Assembly (NCBI RefSeq): GCF_000816845.1
Contig: NZ_CP006880.1
Location: 620,001-684,000 of the forward strand
Length of the DNA stretch: 64,000 bases
From: Rhizobium gallicum bv. gallicum R602sp
GTDB lineage: Bacteria; Pseudomonadota; Alphaproteobacteria; Rhizobiales; Rhizobiaceae
Direction of reading: 5' to 3'
The notes under the pieces are model-generated. The model made no database searches. It saw only the letters and a program-made list of their open reading frames with translations, and was not told where the DNA came from. The translations under genes and the position numbers were made by a program. The first letter of the stretch is position 1. Each line of letters starts with the position of its first letter. This document shows positions 37,157-45,773 of this stretch, piece by piece.

Positions 37157-38202
37157 CAACAATCCGTCACATCGAAGACGGCCGCGTTGTCCTGGACCTC
37201 CCGAAGCCCCTTATAGGAAGCGTGGCGTAGATTGCGGTCATGCGTCCAGCCGCGAAATTCGATCTCGACGATCAGTGTCGGCTGCGCGAAGACGAAGCGC
37301 TTGCCCTTAAGCGGAACCACCGGGGTGTTCGTTCTCAGATGATCGAGCGTCTTTTTCAAATACTCGGCATCGCTCCTGGTGAAGCCGGTGCCGACCGACC
37401 CGACATAAACCCAGTCGAAGCCCTTCTTGCCGGCCAGTAGCAGACTGCCGATGCCGCCGCGCGCTGACGCCGATTGTTCGTAGCCGATGACGATGAAGCT
37501 TTCACTCTGCACGCACTTGATCTTCAGCCAGTCGCCAGTCCGACCGCTGCGGTAAGGTTGATCCCGATGCTTGGCTATGATCCCTTCCAGGCCGACCTGG
37601 TATGCGTGCTCAAGGAGATCTTCGGCTGGCAGTTCTATCGCTTCGGAAAGGCGGATCGTCCCATTGCCGCCTTCTGGTATCAGATCTTCAAGAAGGCGCC
37701 GGCGCACGGCAAGCTCGGCGCGAGTGAGATCGTGTCCGTCGAGATAGAGAAGGTCGAAGGCGTAGAGGATGGCCTCGCTCGAGATCCGTTTGCCGCCCCG
37801 ACCTCCGAGCGAACGCTGCAAGGCGCTAAAGTCCGACCGGCCCTGTTCGTCGAGAACAACGGCCTCGCCGTCGAGAATGGCGGTCGTCCCGAGGTCTCTT
37901 GCCGCCGCGGCGATCGAAGGAAAGCGGTGGGTCCAGTCATGGCCGCCGCGCGTAATGATGCTCACACCCTTTGGTTCGATATGGATCGCGAGCCGGTAAC
38001 CGTCCCATTTCACCTCGTAAAGCCAATCCGGTCCCAGCGGAACCACGCTCTTCAGCAGGGCGAGGCAGGGTTCGACGCGCTGCGGCATCGGATCGAAAGG
38101 CAGGTTCGGCTGGTCAGGATCGCGCTTTCGGATCGGACGCGACTGGAGTGCAGAATGAGACACGTCGAGCAATGGCAAAGAGGGTCGGCGCGGGCGCGTC
38201 AT
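37156..38202 (-). CDS. LigD-type ATP-dependent DNA ligase, single domain
   Basis: A 348-residue ligase with only the adenylation and OB-fold domains. The nucleotidyl lysine is Lys65 in YEVKWDGYRL, followed by DGEAVVLDEQGRSDF, VGLEGIIAKHRDQPYRSGR and WLKIKC. It lacks the phosphoesterase and polymerase domains of the neighbouring LigD. The ATG at 38202 follows GGAGAGG and lies four bases past the Ku gene stop, so it is co-transcribed with the two ku genes. It could be a backup or specialised end-joining ligase. Confidence 0.92.
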   Translation of the reverse strand: MTRPRRPSLPLLDVSHSALQSRPIRKRDPDQPNLPFDPMPQRVEPCLALLKSVVPLGPDWLYEVKWDGYRLAIHIEPKGVSIITRGGHDWTHRFPSIAAAARDLGTTAILDGEAVVLDEQGRSDFSALQRSLGGRGGKRISSEAILYAFDLLYLDGHDLTRAELAVRRRLLEDLIPEGGNGTIRLSEAIELPAEDLLEHAYQVGLEGIIAKHRDQPYRSGRTGDWLKIKCVQSESFIVIGYEQSASARGGIGSLLLAGKKGFDWVYVGSVGTGFTRSDAEYLKKTLDHLRTNTPVVPLKGKRFVFAQPTLIVEIEFRGWTHDRNLRHASYKGLREVQDNAAVFDVTDC

Positions 38203-38206
38203 GAGG

Positions 38207-39025
38207 CTACTGCCTCTCCGAGCGGTTTTCAGCTTCGACCGATTTGCGCAGCGCATCCATGATGTTGATGACGTTGGTTGGCGCCGGCTCTTCCTTGTCC
38301 TTGCCTTTCGACTTTGCCCTGGCGGGCTTCTTCATCAGCTTCTTCTTCGCCTCGATGATGTCGAGGAGCTTATCCTGGACAGGGTCGGAGGCCATCTTCG
38401 GGTTCCAGTGTTGTGTCTGCTTTTTGATGAGTTGCTGGACCAGGGGCATCAACTCATTGTCGGTCATCTCGTCATCGATCTTCTCGAAGTAGGTCTCTGC
38501 GTCGCGGACCTCATCGCCGTAACGCAGCGTCCAGAGCACGATGCCCTTACCGCGCGGCTCAAGCATGACGGCCCGTTCCCGACGCGAGATGACAAGTCTG
38601 GAAATACCGACCATATTCTCGGCCGCCATGGCGTCGCGAATGACCGAGAAGGCTTCCTGGCCGACAGGATCGTCCGGCGACAGGTAGTAAGGCGTGTCGA
38701 GCCAGATCCATCCAACGCTATCGCGCGGCGCGAACACCTCGATGTCTATGGTTTTGGTGCTTTCGAGTGCAACATTTTCGAGCTCCTCGTCTTCGAGAAT
38801 GACATAGTCGTTCTCGCCTTTTTGGTAACCTTTGACTTCGTCTTCGTCCTTCACCTCCTTGCCGGTGACGGAATCGACATAGTGGCTCACGACGCGATGC
38901 TGGGTTTGCCGGTTCAGAGTGTGGAAGCGCACCTTTTCGTTTTCCGACGTGGCCGGCGTCATTTGTACCGGGCAGGTAACCAGCGAAAGCTTCAGATAGC
39001 CTTTCCAGTAAGGGCGGAGAGCCAT
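38207..39025 (-). CDS. ku: Ku protein, second copy of the pair
   Basis: A 272-residue bacterial Ku, which forms a ring on broken DNA ends and recruits LigD. MALRPYWKGYLKLSLVTCPV is the conserved Ku N terminus; VKGYQKGENDYVILEDEEL and PYYLSPDD follow. The C-terminal tail is lysine-rich (KKKLMKKPARAKSKGKDK), as in Ku proteins that bind DNA and ligase through it. It lies 14 bases after the first ku gene. Rhizobia often carry paired ku genes that may work as heterodimers. Confidence 0.95.
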   Translation of the reverse strand: MALRPYWKGYLKLSLVTCPVQMTPATSENEKVRFHTLNRQTQHRVVSHYVDSVTGKEVKDEDEVKGYQKGENDYVILEDEELENVALESTKTIDIEVFAPRDSVGWIWLDTPYYLSPDDPVGQEAFSVIRDAMAAENMVGISRLVISRRERAVMLEPRGKGIVLWTLRYGDEVRDAETYFEKIDDEMTDNELMPLVQQLIKKQTQHWNPKMASDPVQDKLLDIIEAKKKLMKKPARAKSKGKDKEEPAPTNVINIMDALRKSVEAENRSERQ

Positions 39026-39039
39026 GGTGTCCTCTTCGA

Positions 39040-39939
39040 TCAGCCAGCACGACGCTGGTGGGCGCCACCAGTGCTGCGGGCCGCGGATGCGGCGGCCCGA
39101 TTGGCTTTTTGCCGGCCTTTGCCGGCGTTGGCGTTGGCCGCGGTGCGTTTGCCCTTGGCAGGCGTGGACATTCCGGCACTTTCACGCAGGGCCTGTAGAA
39201 GATCGCTCGGTTTGGATGCTGGGGGTGCCTTCTTCTTCGGCAGCGCGCGGCCTTCCATCTTTGCTTTCACGAGCTCGGCCACCGCCTCTTCGTAGCGGTC
39301 GTCGAACTGTTTCGGGTCGAACTCACCCTTCTTGGTGTTGATGATGTGCTTTGCCAGCTCCAGCATCTCGCCTTCAATCTTCAGGTCCGGCATCTCCTCG
39401 AACGCCTTCTGCGATGAACGCACCTCGTAGTCGTAGTTCAACGTCGATCCAATCAGGCCCTTGCCGTGCGGTCGGATAAGTACGGTGCGCAGGCGCCGGA
39501 ACAGGACCGTGCGAGCGACTGCGGCGACCTTGGCTTGTTTCATGCCGTCACGCAGGAGCTTGTACGCATCGCTGCCCATCTTGTCGGGCGCAAGATAATA
39601 CGGTTTGTCGAAATAGACGTCGTCGACCTCGTCGCAAGGAATGAATGCCTCGACCTTCAGTGTCTTGTCGCTATTTGGAATCGCCGCTGCGACTTCTTCC
39701 GGTTCGAGGACAACATAGCGCCCGTCCTCTATCTCGAAGCCCTTCACCTGTGCCTCGCGCTCCACCGTATCGCCGGTTTCGCTATCGACGAATTCGCGGC
39801 GGACGCGATTGCCGGTCTTGCGATTCAAGGTATTGAAGGCTATCCGCTCGGATGACGAGGCGGCCGTGTAAAGCGCGACCGGAAACGCAACTTCGCCGAA
39901 CTTGATGTAGCCCTTCCAATTCGCTCGCGGTGTAACCAT
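39040..39939 (-). CDS. ku: Ku protein, first copy of the pair
   Basis: A 299-residue Ku homologue. It begins MVTPRANWKGYIKFGEVAF and has VKGFEIEDGRYVVLEPEE and DKPYYLAPDK. The C-terminal tail is long, basic and alanine-rich (KGKRTAANANAGKGRQK). It is the first gene of the minus-strand end-joining operon and has an EcfG-type promoter 35-59 bases upstream, so this DNA repair system is probably part of the general stress response. Confidence 0.95.
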   Translation of the reverse strand: MVTPRANWKGYIKFGEVAFPVALYTAASSSERIAFNTLNRKTGNRVRREFVDSETGDTVEREAQVKGFEIEDGRYVVLEPEEVAAAIPNSDKTLKVEAFIPCDEVDDVYFDKPYYLAPDKMGSDAYKLLRDGMKQAKVAAVARTVLFRRLRTVLIRPHGKGLIGSTLNYDYEVRSSQKAFEEMPDLKIEGEMLELAKHIINTKKGEFDPKQFDDRYEEAVAELVKAKMEGRALPKKKAPPASKPSDLLQALRESAGMSTPAKGKRTAANANAGKGRQKANRAAASAARSTGGAHQRRAG

Positions 39940-39973
39940 TTACGCGGACTCCTGACTCCAACCATCGCGAATC

Positions 39974-39998
39974 AACCGGTTCACTGATCGATTGTTCC
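39974..39998 (-). promoter_or_regulatory. EcfG/RpoE2-type promoter of the ku operon
   Basis: On the minus strand GGAAC (39998-39994) is followed after 17 bases by GTT (39976-39974). This matches the alphaproteobacterial general-stress sigma consensus. In Sinorhizobium meliloti, stress-sigma control of a ku pair has been described, which supports the call. Confidence 0.7.
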
Positions 39999-40600
39999 GA
40001 CTCGAAACGAATCTAATTTCAATGACTTAGTCTTGGCTCGGCGCTCGTTTTCCGCGTCATCATCATGCCCTTGATTCGATGCATCTTTTCGCCCCCGGCG
40101 TGCGTTCTTAGTTGGTCGCAACTGACGCATGGATGACATGACCAAGCCTGAACGGATCGATAAGGCAGCGACCAACGCTATGTCCGCCGCAATGAAAAGG
40201 GACAGTTCAAGGAGAGCGACGACCTCGGCGGCTCTCTTTCTGCTGATCGCCGCCTAACGGCAAAAACCAAAACAAGGGCCTGGTGAGGGCGACCGGAGGG
40301 ATTACGAAGGTCAAGCACTGACCAGGTTTCGCCCTTGAACTGGCATCAACGGCGGGTAAGAGCTTTAAGCGTCTGCACGGCGAAACGGAGGATGTCATTG
40401 AAGTGCCTCGATCAGTTCCCCGATCGTCCGGATTGGTCGCTTCAATGCGGCCACTTGCATTGTGACTTGTCTCCAGCCTTGAGATGAAAATTATGCGCGA
40501 AGGTGCCCCTGAAAAATTCGCCAGCGGTCAAGGCAAGAGTGGCGATTCGTGTTATAGGGCTGAATCGGTGAGATGATGCAAAGCATTGGGAGGACTTGGA
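39999..40600. other. Gap with one possible tiny gene
   Basis: No clear gene lies in this 600-base stretch. The best candidate is 40129-40257 on the plus strand, 42 residues (MDDMTKPERIDKAATNAM through AALFLLIAA), which has a polar start and a hydrophobic tail but no ribosome-binding site. It is not listed separately. Confidence 0.3.
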
Positions 40601-41017
40601 ATGGTTGAAGCCGGCTCCAATAGCCGACTAACTGGCGGTTGCCGTTGCGGCGCCGTTCGATATGAGTCGGATCGGCCTGTTCACGCCGCGATCTGCCACT
40701 GCGAGGACTGTCGTCGTTCGTCCGGTGCGCCGATGGTCGGTTGGATGGGGGTAGAGACCGGCAGCTTCCGATTTACCAAAGGCGAACCTCGTATCTGGTC
40801 ATCCAACGGCCAAGCGCACCGCCATTTCTGCGCGACATGCGGAACAGGCCTTATCTATCTGAACGAAGCCCTCATTCCCGGGATCGTTGACGTGCAAATT
40901 GCCACCCTTGACGACCCAACGATGGTTTCCCCTGACATTCAGGTTCAGGTTGCCGAGCGCTTGCCTTGGTCCGCGCACATCCATGCGCTTCCAATATACG
41001 ATCGGTATCCAGATTGA
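40601..41017 (+). CDS. GFA/CENP-V family zinc protein
   Basis: A 138-residue protein of the GFA (glutathione-dependent formaldehyde-activating-like) family. The zinc-binding cysteines are in GGCRCGAVRY, CHCEDCRRSSG and FCATCGTGL. The ATG at 40601 follows GGGAGGA by six bases. Family members are mostly of unknown function; a few act on glutathione adducts. It shares its family with the minus-strand gene at 41248-41664. Confidence 0.88.
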   Translation: MVEAGSNSRLTGGCRCGAVRYESDRPVHAAICHCEDCRRSSGAPMVGWMGVETGSFRFTKGEPRIWSSNGQAHRHFCATCGTGLIYLNEALIPGIVDVQIATLDDPTMVSPDIQVQVAERLPWSAHIHALPIYDRYPD

Positions 41018-41247
41018 GGCGGGTGCGAGCGGAAACCGCGGAAGAGTGCTGAAGCCTAGCCGCGACAGGCGGGCAATTTAGTCTTCCCAGCTCGGTCCAA
41101 CGACGCGTGGGGGAGGCCATCGGCAAAACGGAGACATCACCCCCTTGACCCATTTTGCCGCTAAGGGATCGCTGAATGGTCGCACCGCGGATGATTTCGG
41201 GCCGGTAAAAGCTTGCAATATTTGGCCGCGGTCGCAGTGGATTGAGG

Positions 41248-41664
41248 CTACTCGACACGTTGGATTTCCGGTATCGGCTCGTACCAGCCATGGCGGCGCC
41301 GTGACCAGAAGATCGCAGCTGGTGGCGCGAAATCTGGCTCGGCGAAACAGCCAATCGAGACGACGATCTGCTCGTCCAGCACCTCCGCTTCCATATAGAT
41401 CAACGTGCCGCAATTCGGGCAAAAGATCTGATCCATCCAGCGGCCCTTGTCAGTGAAGCGCCGGAAGCGCCGTCGCTCGCCGTCGTCGGCGATGATGGCC
41501 TGTTTGCGATAACGCGCCCGGTAGGAAAATGCCGAGCCAGTCGCTTTCTGGCAGTCCAGACAAGCGCAGGCATAGACCCGTTCCGGCGCGCCGCGGAGGG
41601 CCAGCTTCAGGCTGCCGCAGGAGCAGCGTGCCGTACGGACGACGGGCTTTTCTACATCGGTCAT
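41248..41664 (-). CDS. GFA/CENP-V family zinc protein, second
   Basis: A 138-residue GFA-family protein, with cysteines in RCSCGSLKLAL, CACLDCQKATGSA and FCPNCGTLIYM. It overlaps the start of nothing but is overlapped by the end of the dehydrogenase gene by four bases (stop of that gene lies at 41661), so the two are co-transcribed. Function is not established; partnership with an NAD(P)-dependent dehydrogenase is consistent with a role in imine or aldehyde chemistry. Confidence 0.88.
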   Translation of the reverse strand: MTDVEKPVVRTARCSCGSLKLALRGAPERVYACACLDCQKATGSAFSYRARYRKQAIIADDGERRRFRRFTDKGRWMDQIFCPNCGTLIYMEAEVLDEQIVVSIGCFAEPDFAPPAAIFWSRRRHGWYEPIPEIQRVE

Positions 41665-42539
41665 GGCGCCCTCATGAAACGGGCCAGTATCGCGAAATCG
41701 TCGCCGACGTGACCATTTTGGATGGCGGTTGTGAAGAGGCTGTCGAAGGCATCGGCAAGGACCGGATTCAGGCCACGCTCGGCGTTGATATGCCGCAGAT
41801 GCTGGAGAGCGACATTGTGAGCAGCGATTGTTGCAAAGGTTTCATCGTCACCGCGGTCGCGGCCGTCGTGGACCCGTTGCATGAGGTCCCGCTCGGCCCC
41901 GTCGATGACCGGCTGGACGAGCTTGAGGTACGTCGAGTAGGCGTCGGCATCGATGTTTTCTGCCCGGTTGATGGCGAGCGCTTGAAGCGTGCCGAACAAT
42001 GTGCCCCACATCTGCCCAAGAAGGGCGCTGTCGAGGGCCGATGCAGCCCCGAAATCCTCGCTGAGGAAGGCGGATTTCCCCCCGAGCGCCACAAATACCC
42101 TTTCGTGCTTTTGGTAAAGCGACTTCGATCCGGCGAAGAGGATCAGTGTGTCGGGTTCTCCGATGACATTTGGTGTCGCCATAATGGCTCCGTCGAGATA
42201 GGCGATCCCATGGCCGGTCGCCCAGGCGCCGGTGTCGCGCGCCGCTTTTGGGGAGCCCGAGGTGAGCTGCACCAGGAGCTTTCCCTTCAGCGCCTGTGTG
42301 ACCTCCGGCTTTCTCAGCTGTGCGTCGGAGGCAGCATAGTCGAGCAGGTTGACGAAGACGATCTCGGCCTCAGCCGCCGCCGCTTCCGGCGTTGGTCTCG
42401 GCTGCACACCGAACGGCGCCAGCGCTTCCGCCTTCGCCGCCGTTCTGTTCCAGACATGTACCTCATGCCCGCTTTTTGCGAGCGTCCGAACAAGTGAAGC
42501 TCCCATTCGGCCCGCGCCGAAGAACCCTATTGTCGTCAT
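41661..42539 (-). CDS. NAD(P)-dependent dehydrogenase, 3-hydroxyisobutyrate/imine-reductase type
   Basis: A 292-residue enzyme of the beta-hydroxyacid dehydrogenase superfamily. The Rossmann motif GFFGAGRMGASLVR lies at residues 5-18, followed by VHVWNRTAAKAEAL. The C-terminal helical domain (ALLGQMWGTLFGTLQALAIN) suits imine reductases, which lack the usual catalytic lysine; the exact motif should be aligned. GGAGTTCAATTCG precedes the ATG at 42539. It is divergent from the HxlR gene, the likely regulator. Confidence 0.85.
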   Translation of the reverse strand: MTTIGFFGAGRMGASLVRTLAKSGHEVHVWNRTAAKAEALAPFGVQPRPTPEAAAAEAEIVFVNLLDYAASDAQLRKPEVTQALKGKLLVQLTSGSPKAARDTGAWATGHGIAYLDGAIMATPNVIGEPDTLILFAGSKSLYQKHERVFVALGGKSAFLSEDFGAASALDSALLGQMWGTLFGTLQALAINRAENIDADAYSTYLKLVQPVIDGAERDLMQRVHDGRDRGDDETFATIAAHNVALQHLRHINAERGLNPVLADAFDSLFTTAIQNGHVGDDFAILARFMRAP

Positions 42540-42603
42540 CGAATTGAACTCCAATATTTGAGACGTCATTTGATACGGCTGCAAGTCGGAGAGGTAAATT
42601 GCG

Positions 42604-42615
42604 TACCTTCAGGTA
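42604..42615. promoter_or_regulatory. Candidate HxlR operator
   Basis: TACCT-TC-AGGTA is a short inverted repeat in the 108-base gap between the divergent dehydrogenase and HxlR genes, and the half-site AGGTAA also occurs 20 bases upstream. HxlR proteins bind such repeats next to their own promoters. Confidence 0.45.
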
Positions 42616-42647
42616 AGTGGTTACTCTGCAGTATGGGGAGATCGGAA

Positions 42648-43016
42648 ATGAAACGCCTGCCGGACGACGATTGCGGCTTTGCGAGTGCGCTCAACGTGAT
42701 CGGTGGAAAGTGGAAGACTGACATCCTCTGGGAGATCAATCTCTCGCCCCGCCGCTTCGGCGAGTTGAGGCGCATCCTGTCAGGGATCAGCGAGAAAGTC
42801 CTCGCCCAGCAGCTCCGCGAGATGGAGGCGGACGATCTCATCAGCCGCGCGGTATTTCCGGGGAAGGTGCAGCGGGTGGAATATTCCGCGACCGAGTTCG
42901 GCCGCAGCCTCAACCATGCCGTGACCGTGATGGCAAACTGGGGTAAGGCATACGAAATCCGCATGGCGGAGAAGGCAGAGCAGGAGCGTCGGCCCCTCTT
43001 GGCGATAGGGGCCTGA
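42648..43016 (+). CDS. HxlR-family transcriptional regulator
   Basis: A 122-residue winged-helix regulator. DCGFASALNVIGGKWKTDIL is the family N terminus with the conserved cysteine that often senses electrophiles or oxidants; RRFGELRRILSGISEKVLAQ is the recognition helix region. The ATG at 42648 follows ATCGGAA; the frame open further upstream crosses the operator. It probably controls the divergent dehydrogenase and GFA genes. The 43017-43495 gap that follows shows no supported gene. Confidence 0.9.
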   Translation: MKRLPDDDCGFASALNVIGGKWKTDILWEINLSPRRFGELRRILSGISEKVLAQQLREMEADDLISRAVFPGKVQRVEYSATEFGRSLNHAVTVMANWGKAYEIRMAEKAEQERRPLLAIGA

Positions 43017-43495
43017 GGCAGAATCCTGCCGAAATTCATCGCCGTTTCGCGCTACGGCTTCACCATATTTGTTGAGCAGCCGATGAGGCTTGCCTTTGGC
43101 GCTCAAGCGGGACAGCACCACCCCTGCGGCTAAGGATTCGGTTCTATGGGAGCCGCCAGTCCAGTCCGTGGGACCTTCTTTCAAGCATCGTGCTGGATCA
43201 TGTTGCCGTTGTGTCGGTCGGAATAAGGGCATCATCGAATCACCGGCGAATTCGGCGGCGGTGCCCCGCGCGAAGACGTGGATCGCAACGGTTCGATCCT
43301 GGAATTCGTGACGTGAGCGGCAATGAGCCAGATCACGTCTTGTTCAAAAAATGTTGCGACGCAATATGCTGCGCGACTCTTTTTTTGCGCTCGTTCTGCC
43401 CTTTATTGTGCAACTGCGAACAGATCGCTTCTGCAACCCGCCGGATGAGAGACATCCTCCCAGTCCGACGTCCGGCCAGAAAGAGGATCCGATAT

Positions 43496-44200
43496 ATGGG
43501 TGACTTCCTGAAAGGTATCTCCAGTTTTCGTGGCGCCGTGTTTCCGAATCATTCGGCCCATTACCGCAAGCTGGCGCGCGAAGGCCAGCAGCCACATGCC
43601 CTGATGATATCTTGTGCCGACAGCCGAGTGATGCCGGAAACGATAACGCAGTCCGGTCCCGGCGATCTTTTCGTCTGCCGCAATGCCGGCAATATCGTTC
43701 CCCCCTTCTCGACCCTCAATGGTGGGGTCTCTTCCGCAATCGAATATGCCATCCTGGCGCTCGGCGTCAGCGACATTGTCGTTTGCGGTCACTCCGATTG
43801 CGGGGCGATGAAAGGGCTGTGCCACCCGGAAATGCTGGCGCCAATGCCGAATGTCGCAGCCTGGCTGCGGCACAGCCACGCCGCCTATTCGATTGTTTGC
43901 CAAGCCTATCCCGACGACCTTTCCGAAACTGACCGCGTGCGTGCGGTAGCAATGGAAAACGTCGTCGTGCAGCTCGACCATTTAAAGACCCATCCGTCGG
44001 TGGCTGCGAAGCTTGCGACAAACGAGATCACGCTGCACGGCTGGTTCTTCGACATCGGGACGGGTGAGGTTCAAGTCTATGACGGGGCTTTGGCGACGTT
44101 TACCGAGGTGCAGGAGGGCGAGCCGCTGCCGGTCGCCATCACAGGACGAGACCACCCGCATGTCATGCCGCGGGTTGCCGCAACGCTTGGCGGGGAGTAG
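43496..44200 (+). CDS. Beta-carbonic anhydrase
   Basis: A 234-residue zinc enzyme that interconverts carbon dioxide and bicarbonate. The ligands are Cys40 and Asp42 in ISCADSRV, and His99 and Cys102 in CGHSDCGAMKG. The start ATG at 43496 follows AAAGAGGATC. A SulP transporter gene begins four bases after its stop, the arrangement of bicarbonate-uptake operons. Confidence 0.92.
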   Translation: MGDFLKGISSFRGAVFPNHSAHYRKLAREGQQPHALMISCADSRVMPETITQSGPGDLFVCRNAGNIVPPFSTLNGGVSSAIEYAILALGVSDIVVCGHSDCGAMKGLCHPEMLAPMPNVAAWLRHSHAAYSIVCQAYPDDLSETDRVRAVAMENVVVQLDHLKTHPSVAAKLATNEITLHGWFFDIGTGEVQVYDGALATFTEVQEGEPLPVAITGRDHPHVMPRVAATLGGE

Positions 44201-44204
44201 TGCC

Positions 44205-45734
44205 ATGATAAACAACGGCTCTGCACTCTCGCGCGACCTCGCTTCGTCTCTGGTGGTTTTCCTTGTCGCCATTCCTCTCTGCCTGGGAATTGCGATCGCC
44301 TCCGGGGTACCAGCGGCCATGGGGCTTATCTCCGGTATCATAGGAGGCCTCGTTGTCGGCCTGCTGGCGGGCTCGCCTCTTCAGGTCTCCGGGCCTGCCG
44401 CCGGTCTTGCCGTCATCGTCTTCGGCTTCGTCGAACAGTACGGCGTTGCCATGCTCGGTCCCGTGCTGCTCATCGTAGGCCTCCTGCAGATCTTGGCGGG
44501 TTTCCTCAGGATCGGCTCCTGGTTCAGAGCAATTTCGCCGGCCGTCGTTCATGGCATGCTGGCCGGCATCGGCATTTTGATCATCCTCGGACAGGTCCAC
44601 GTGCTCATGGATGCCAAACCCTCCGCCGGCGGCATTGAGAATGTCACCGCGATAAACGAGAGTGTCGGTAGATTGTGGGGCGCCAGCGTGACCAACGAGG
44701 CCGTCGCGCTACTGGTCGGTCTTCTCGCCCTCCTCGCGATGGTCTGCTGGGAACAATTCCGGCCCAAATGGCTGGCGCTGGTTCCGGGGGCGCTTGTCGG
44801 CGTTGCTGCCGCGACGGTCCTGACGACCGCTCTTGAACTCCCTATTGCCCGTGTGGAAGTGCCTGCCTCACTGGCACAGAGCATATCGATACCGACGGCC
44901 GAGAGTTTTGGCCAGCTAGTGCAACCCGGCATTATTTTGACGATCCTGATGATTGCCGTCATTGCGAGCGCCGAAACGCTTCTTTCGGCGGCCGCTGTCG
45001 ACCGCATGCATGACGGGGGACGCACGCGTTTCAACAAGGAGCTTTTCGCCCAAGGCGTCGGTAACGGGCTTTGCGGATTGCTCGGGGCATTGCCTATCAC
45101 CGGTGTTATCGTCCGTTCATCGGCCAACATCCAGGCCGGGGCTCGCACGCGCACCTCGGCAGTATTGCATGGCGTATGGATCCTAGGCCTTGTTGCGCTT
45201 TTGCCGGGATTGCTGGAAATGGTACCCTTGACGGCGCTCGCCGCCGTGCTGCTCGTCACCGGCTGGCGGCTGATTAGCCTTCACCATGTGCGCCACCTGT
45301 TCGAACACCATGGTCTCATGCCGGTTGGAATCTGGGCCGTCACGGTGGCCATGGTCGTCCTGCAGGACCTGCTGGTCGGGGTGGCGCTCGGCCTTGCGCT
45401 GTCGATCCTCGAGATCCTTCCTTATCTGCGCCGAAAGCTCGCAATCAGGCATTCCGAGGTTGACGACGAAATTCATGTCCGGCTAAGGGGAGCGGTGACC
45501 TGCAAGGACGTGCCGGTGCTGCTTAGCACGCTCGAAGGACTGCCCGAAGGCCGTAAAGTCAGTATTATCGGCAAACACCTGCTTTACATGGATCACACCA
45601 GTGCAGAGACCATCAGCGAATGGCTCAGGCGCGAGACGAAATCCGGCCGAAGCGTAGAGATTCATCCGCCCCAGGCGGCGCGTCATCCCCGCCTTAAGCC
45701 GCTATTTGCGCGTTTCTCTGCAGAAGTCGCCTGA
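44205..45734 (+). CDS. SulP-family anion transporter, probably bicarbonate
   Basis: A 509-residue inner-membrane protein with 10 or more spans (SSLVVFLVAIPLCLGIAIAS at the start) and the SulP signatures GLISGIIGGLVVGLLAGSP and GALPITGVIVRSSANIQAGA. The C-terminal cytoplasmic part is a short STAS-like domain (VSIIGKHLLYMDHTSAETI). Translation is probably coupled to the carbonic anhydrase (GGGGAG and ATG four bases after its stop). This pair resembles BicA-type or DabA-independent bicarbonate uptake systems that feed carboxylases; sulphate remains a possible substrate. Confidence 0.88.
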   Translation: MINNGSALSRDLASSLVVFLVAIPLCLGIAIASGVPAAMGLISGIIGGLVVGLLAGSPLQVSGPAAGLAVIVFGFVEQYGVAMLGPVLLIVGLLQILAGFLRIGSWFRAISPAVVHGMLAGIGILIILGQVHVLMDAKPSAGGIENVTAINESVGRLWGASVTNEAVALLVGLLALLAMVCWEQFRPKWLALVPGALVGVAAATVLTTALELPIARVEVPASLAQSISIPTAESFGQLVQPGIILTILMIAVIASAETLLSAAAVDRMHDGGRTRFNKELFAQGVGNGLCGLLGALPITGVIVRSSANIQAGARTRTSAVLHGVWILGLVALLPGLLEMVPLTALAAVLLVTGWRLISLHHVRHLFEHHGLMPVGIWAVTVAMVVLQDLLVGVALGLALSILEILPYLRRKLAIRHSEVDDEIHVRLRGAVTCKDVPVLLSTLEGLPEGRKVSIIGKHLLYMDHTSAETISEWLRRETKSGRSVEIHPPQAARHPRLKPLFARFSAEVA

Positions 45735-45741
45735 TCGTTTG

Positions 45742-45773
45742 CGGGAGGGCAATTTTTCGTTGCCCTCCCGTTT
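45742..45773 (+). terminator. Terminator of the carbonic anhydrase-SulP operon
   Basis: An 11-base perfect stem (CGGGAGGGCAA / TTGCCCTCCCG) with loop TTTTTCG is followed by TTT, seven bases past the SulP stop. The 45774-46051 gap beyond it has no supported gene. Confidence 0.85.
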
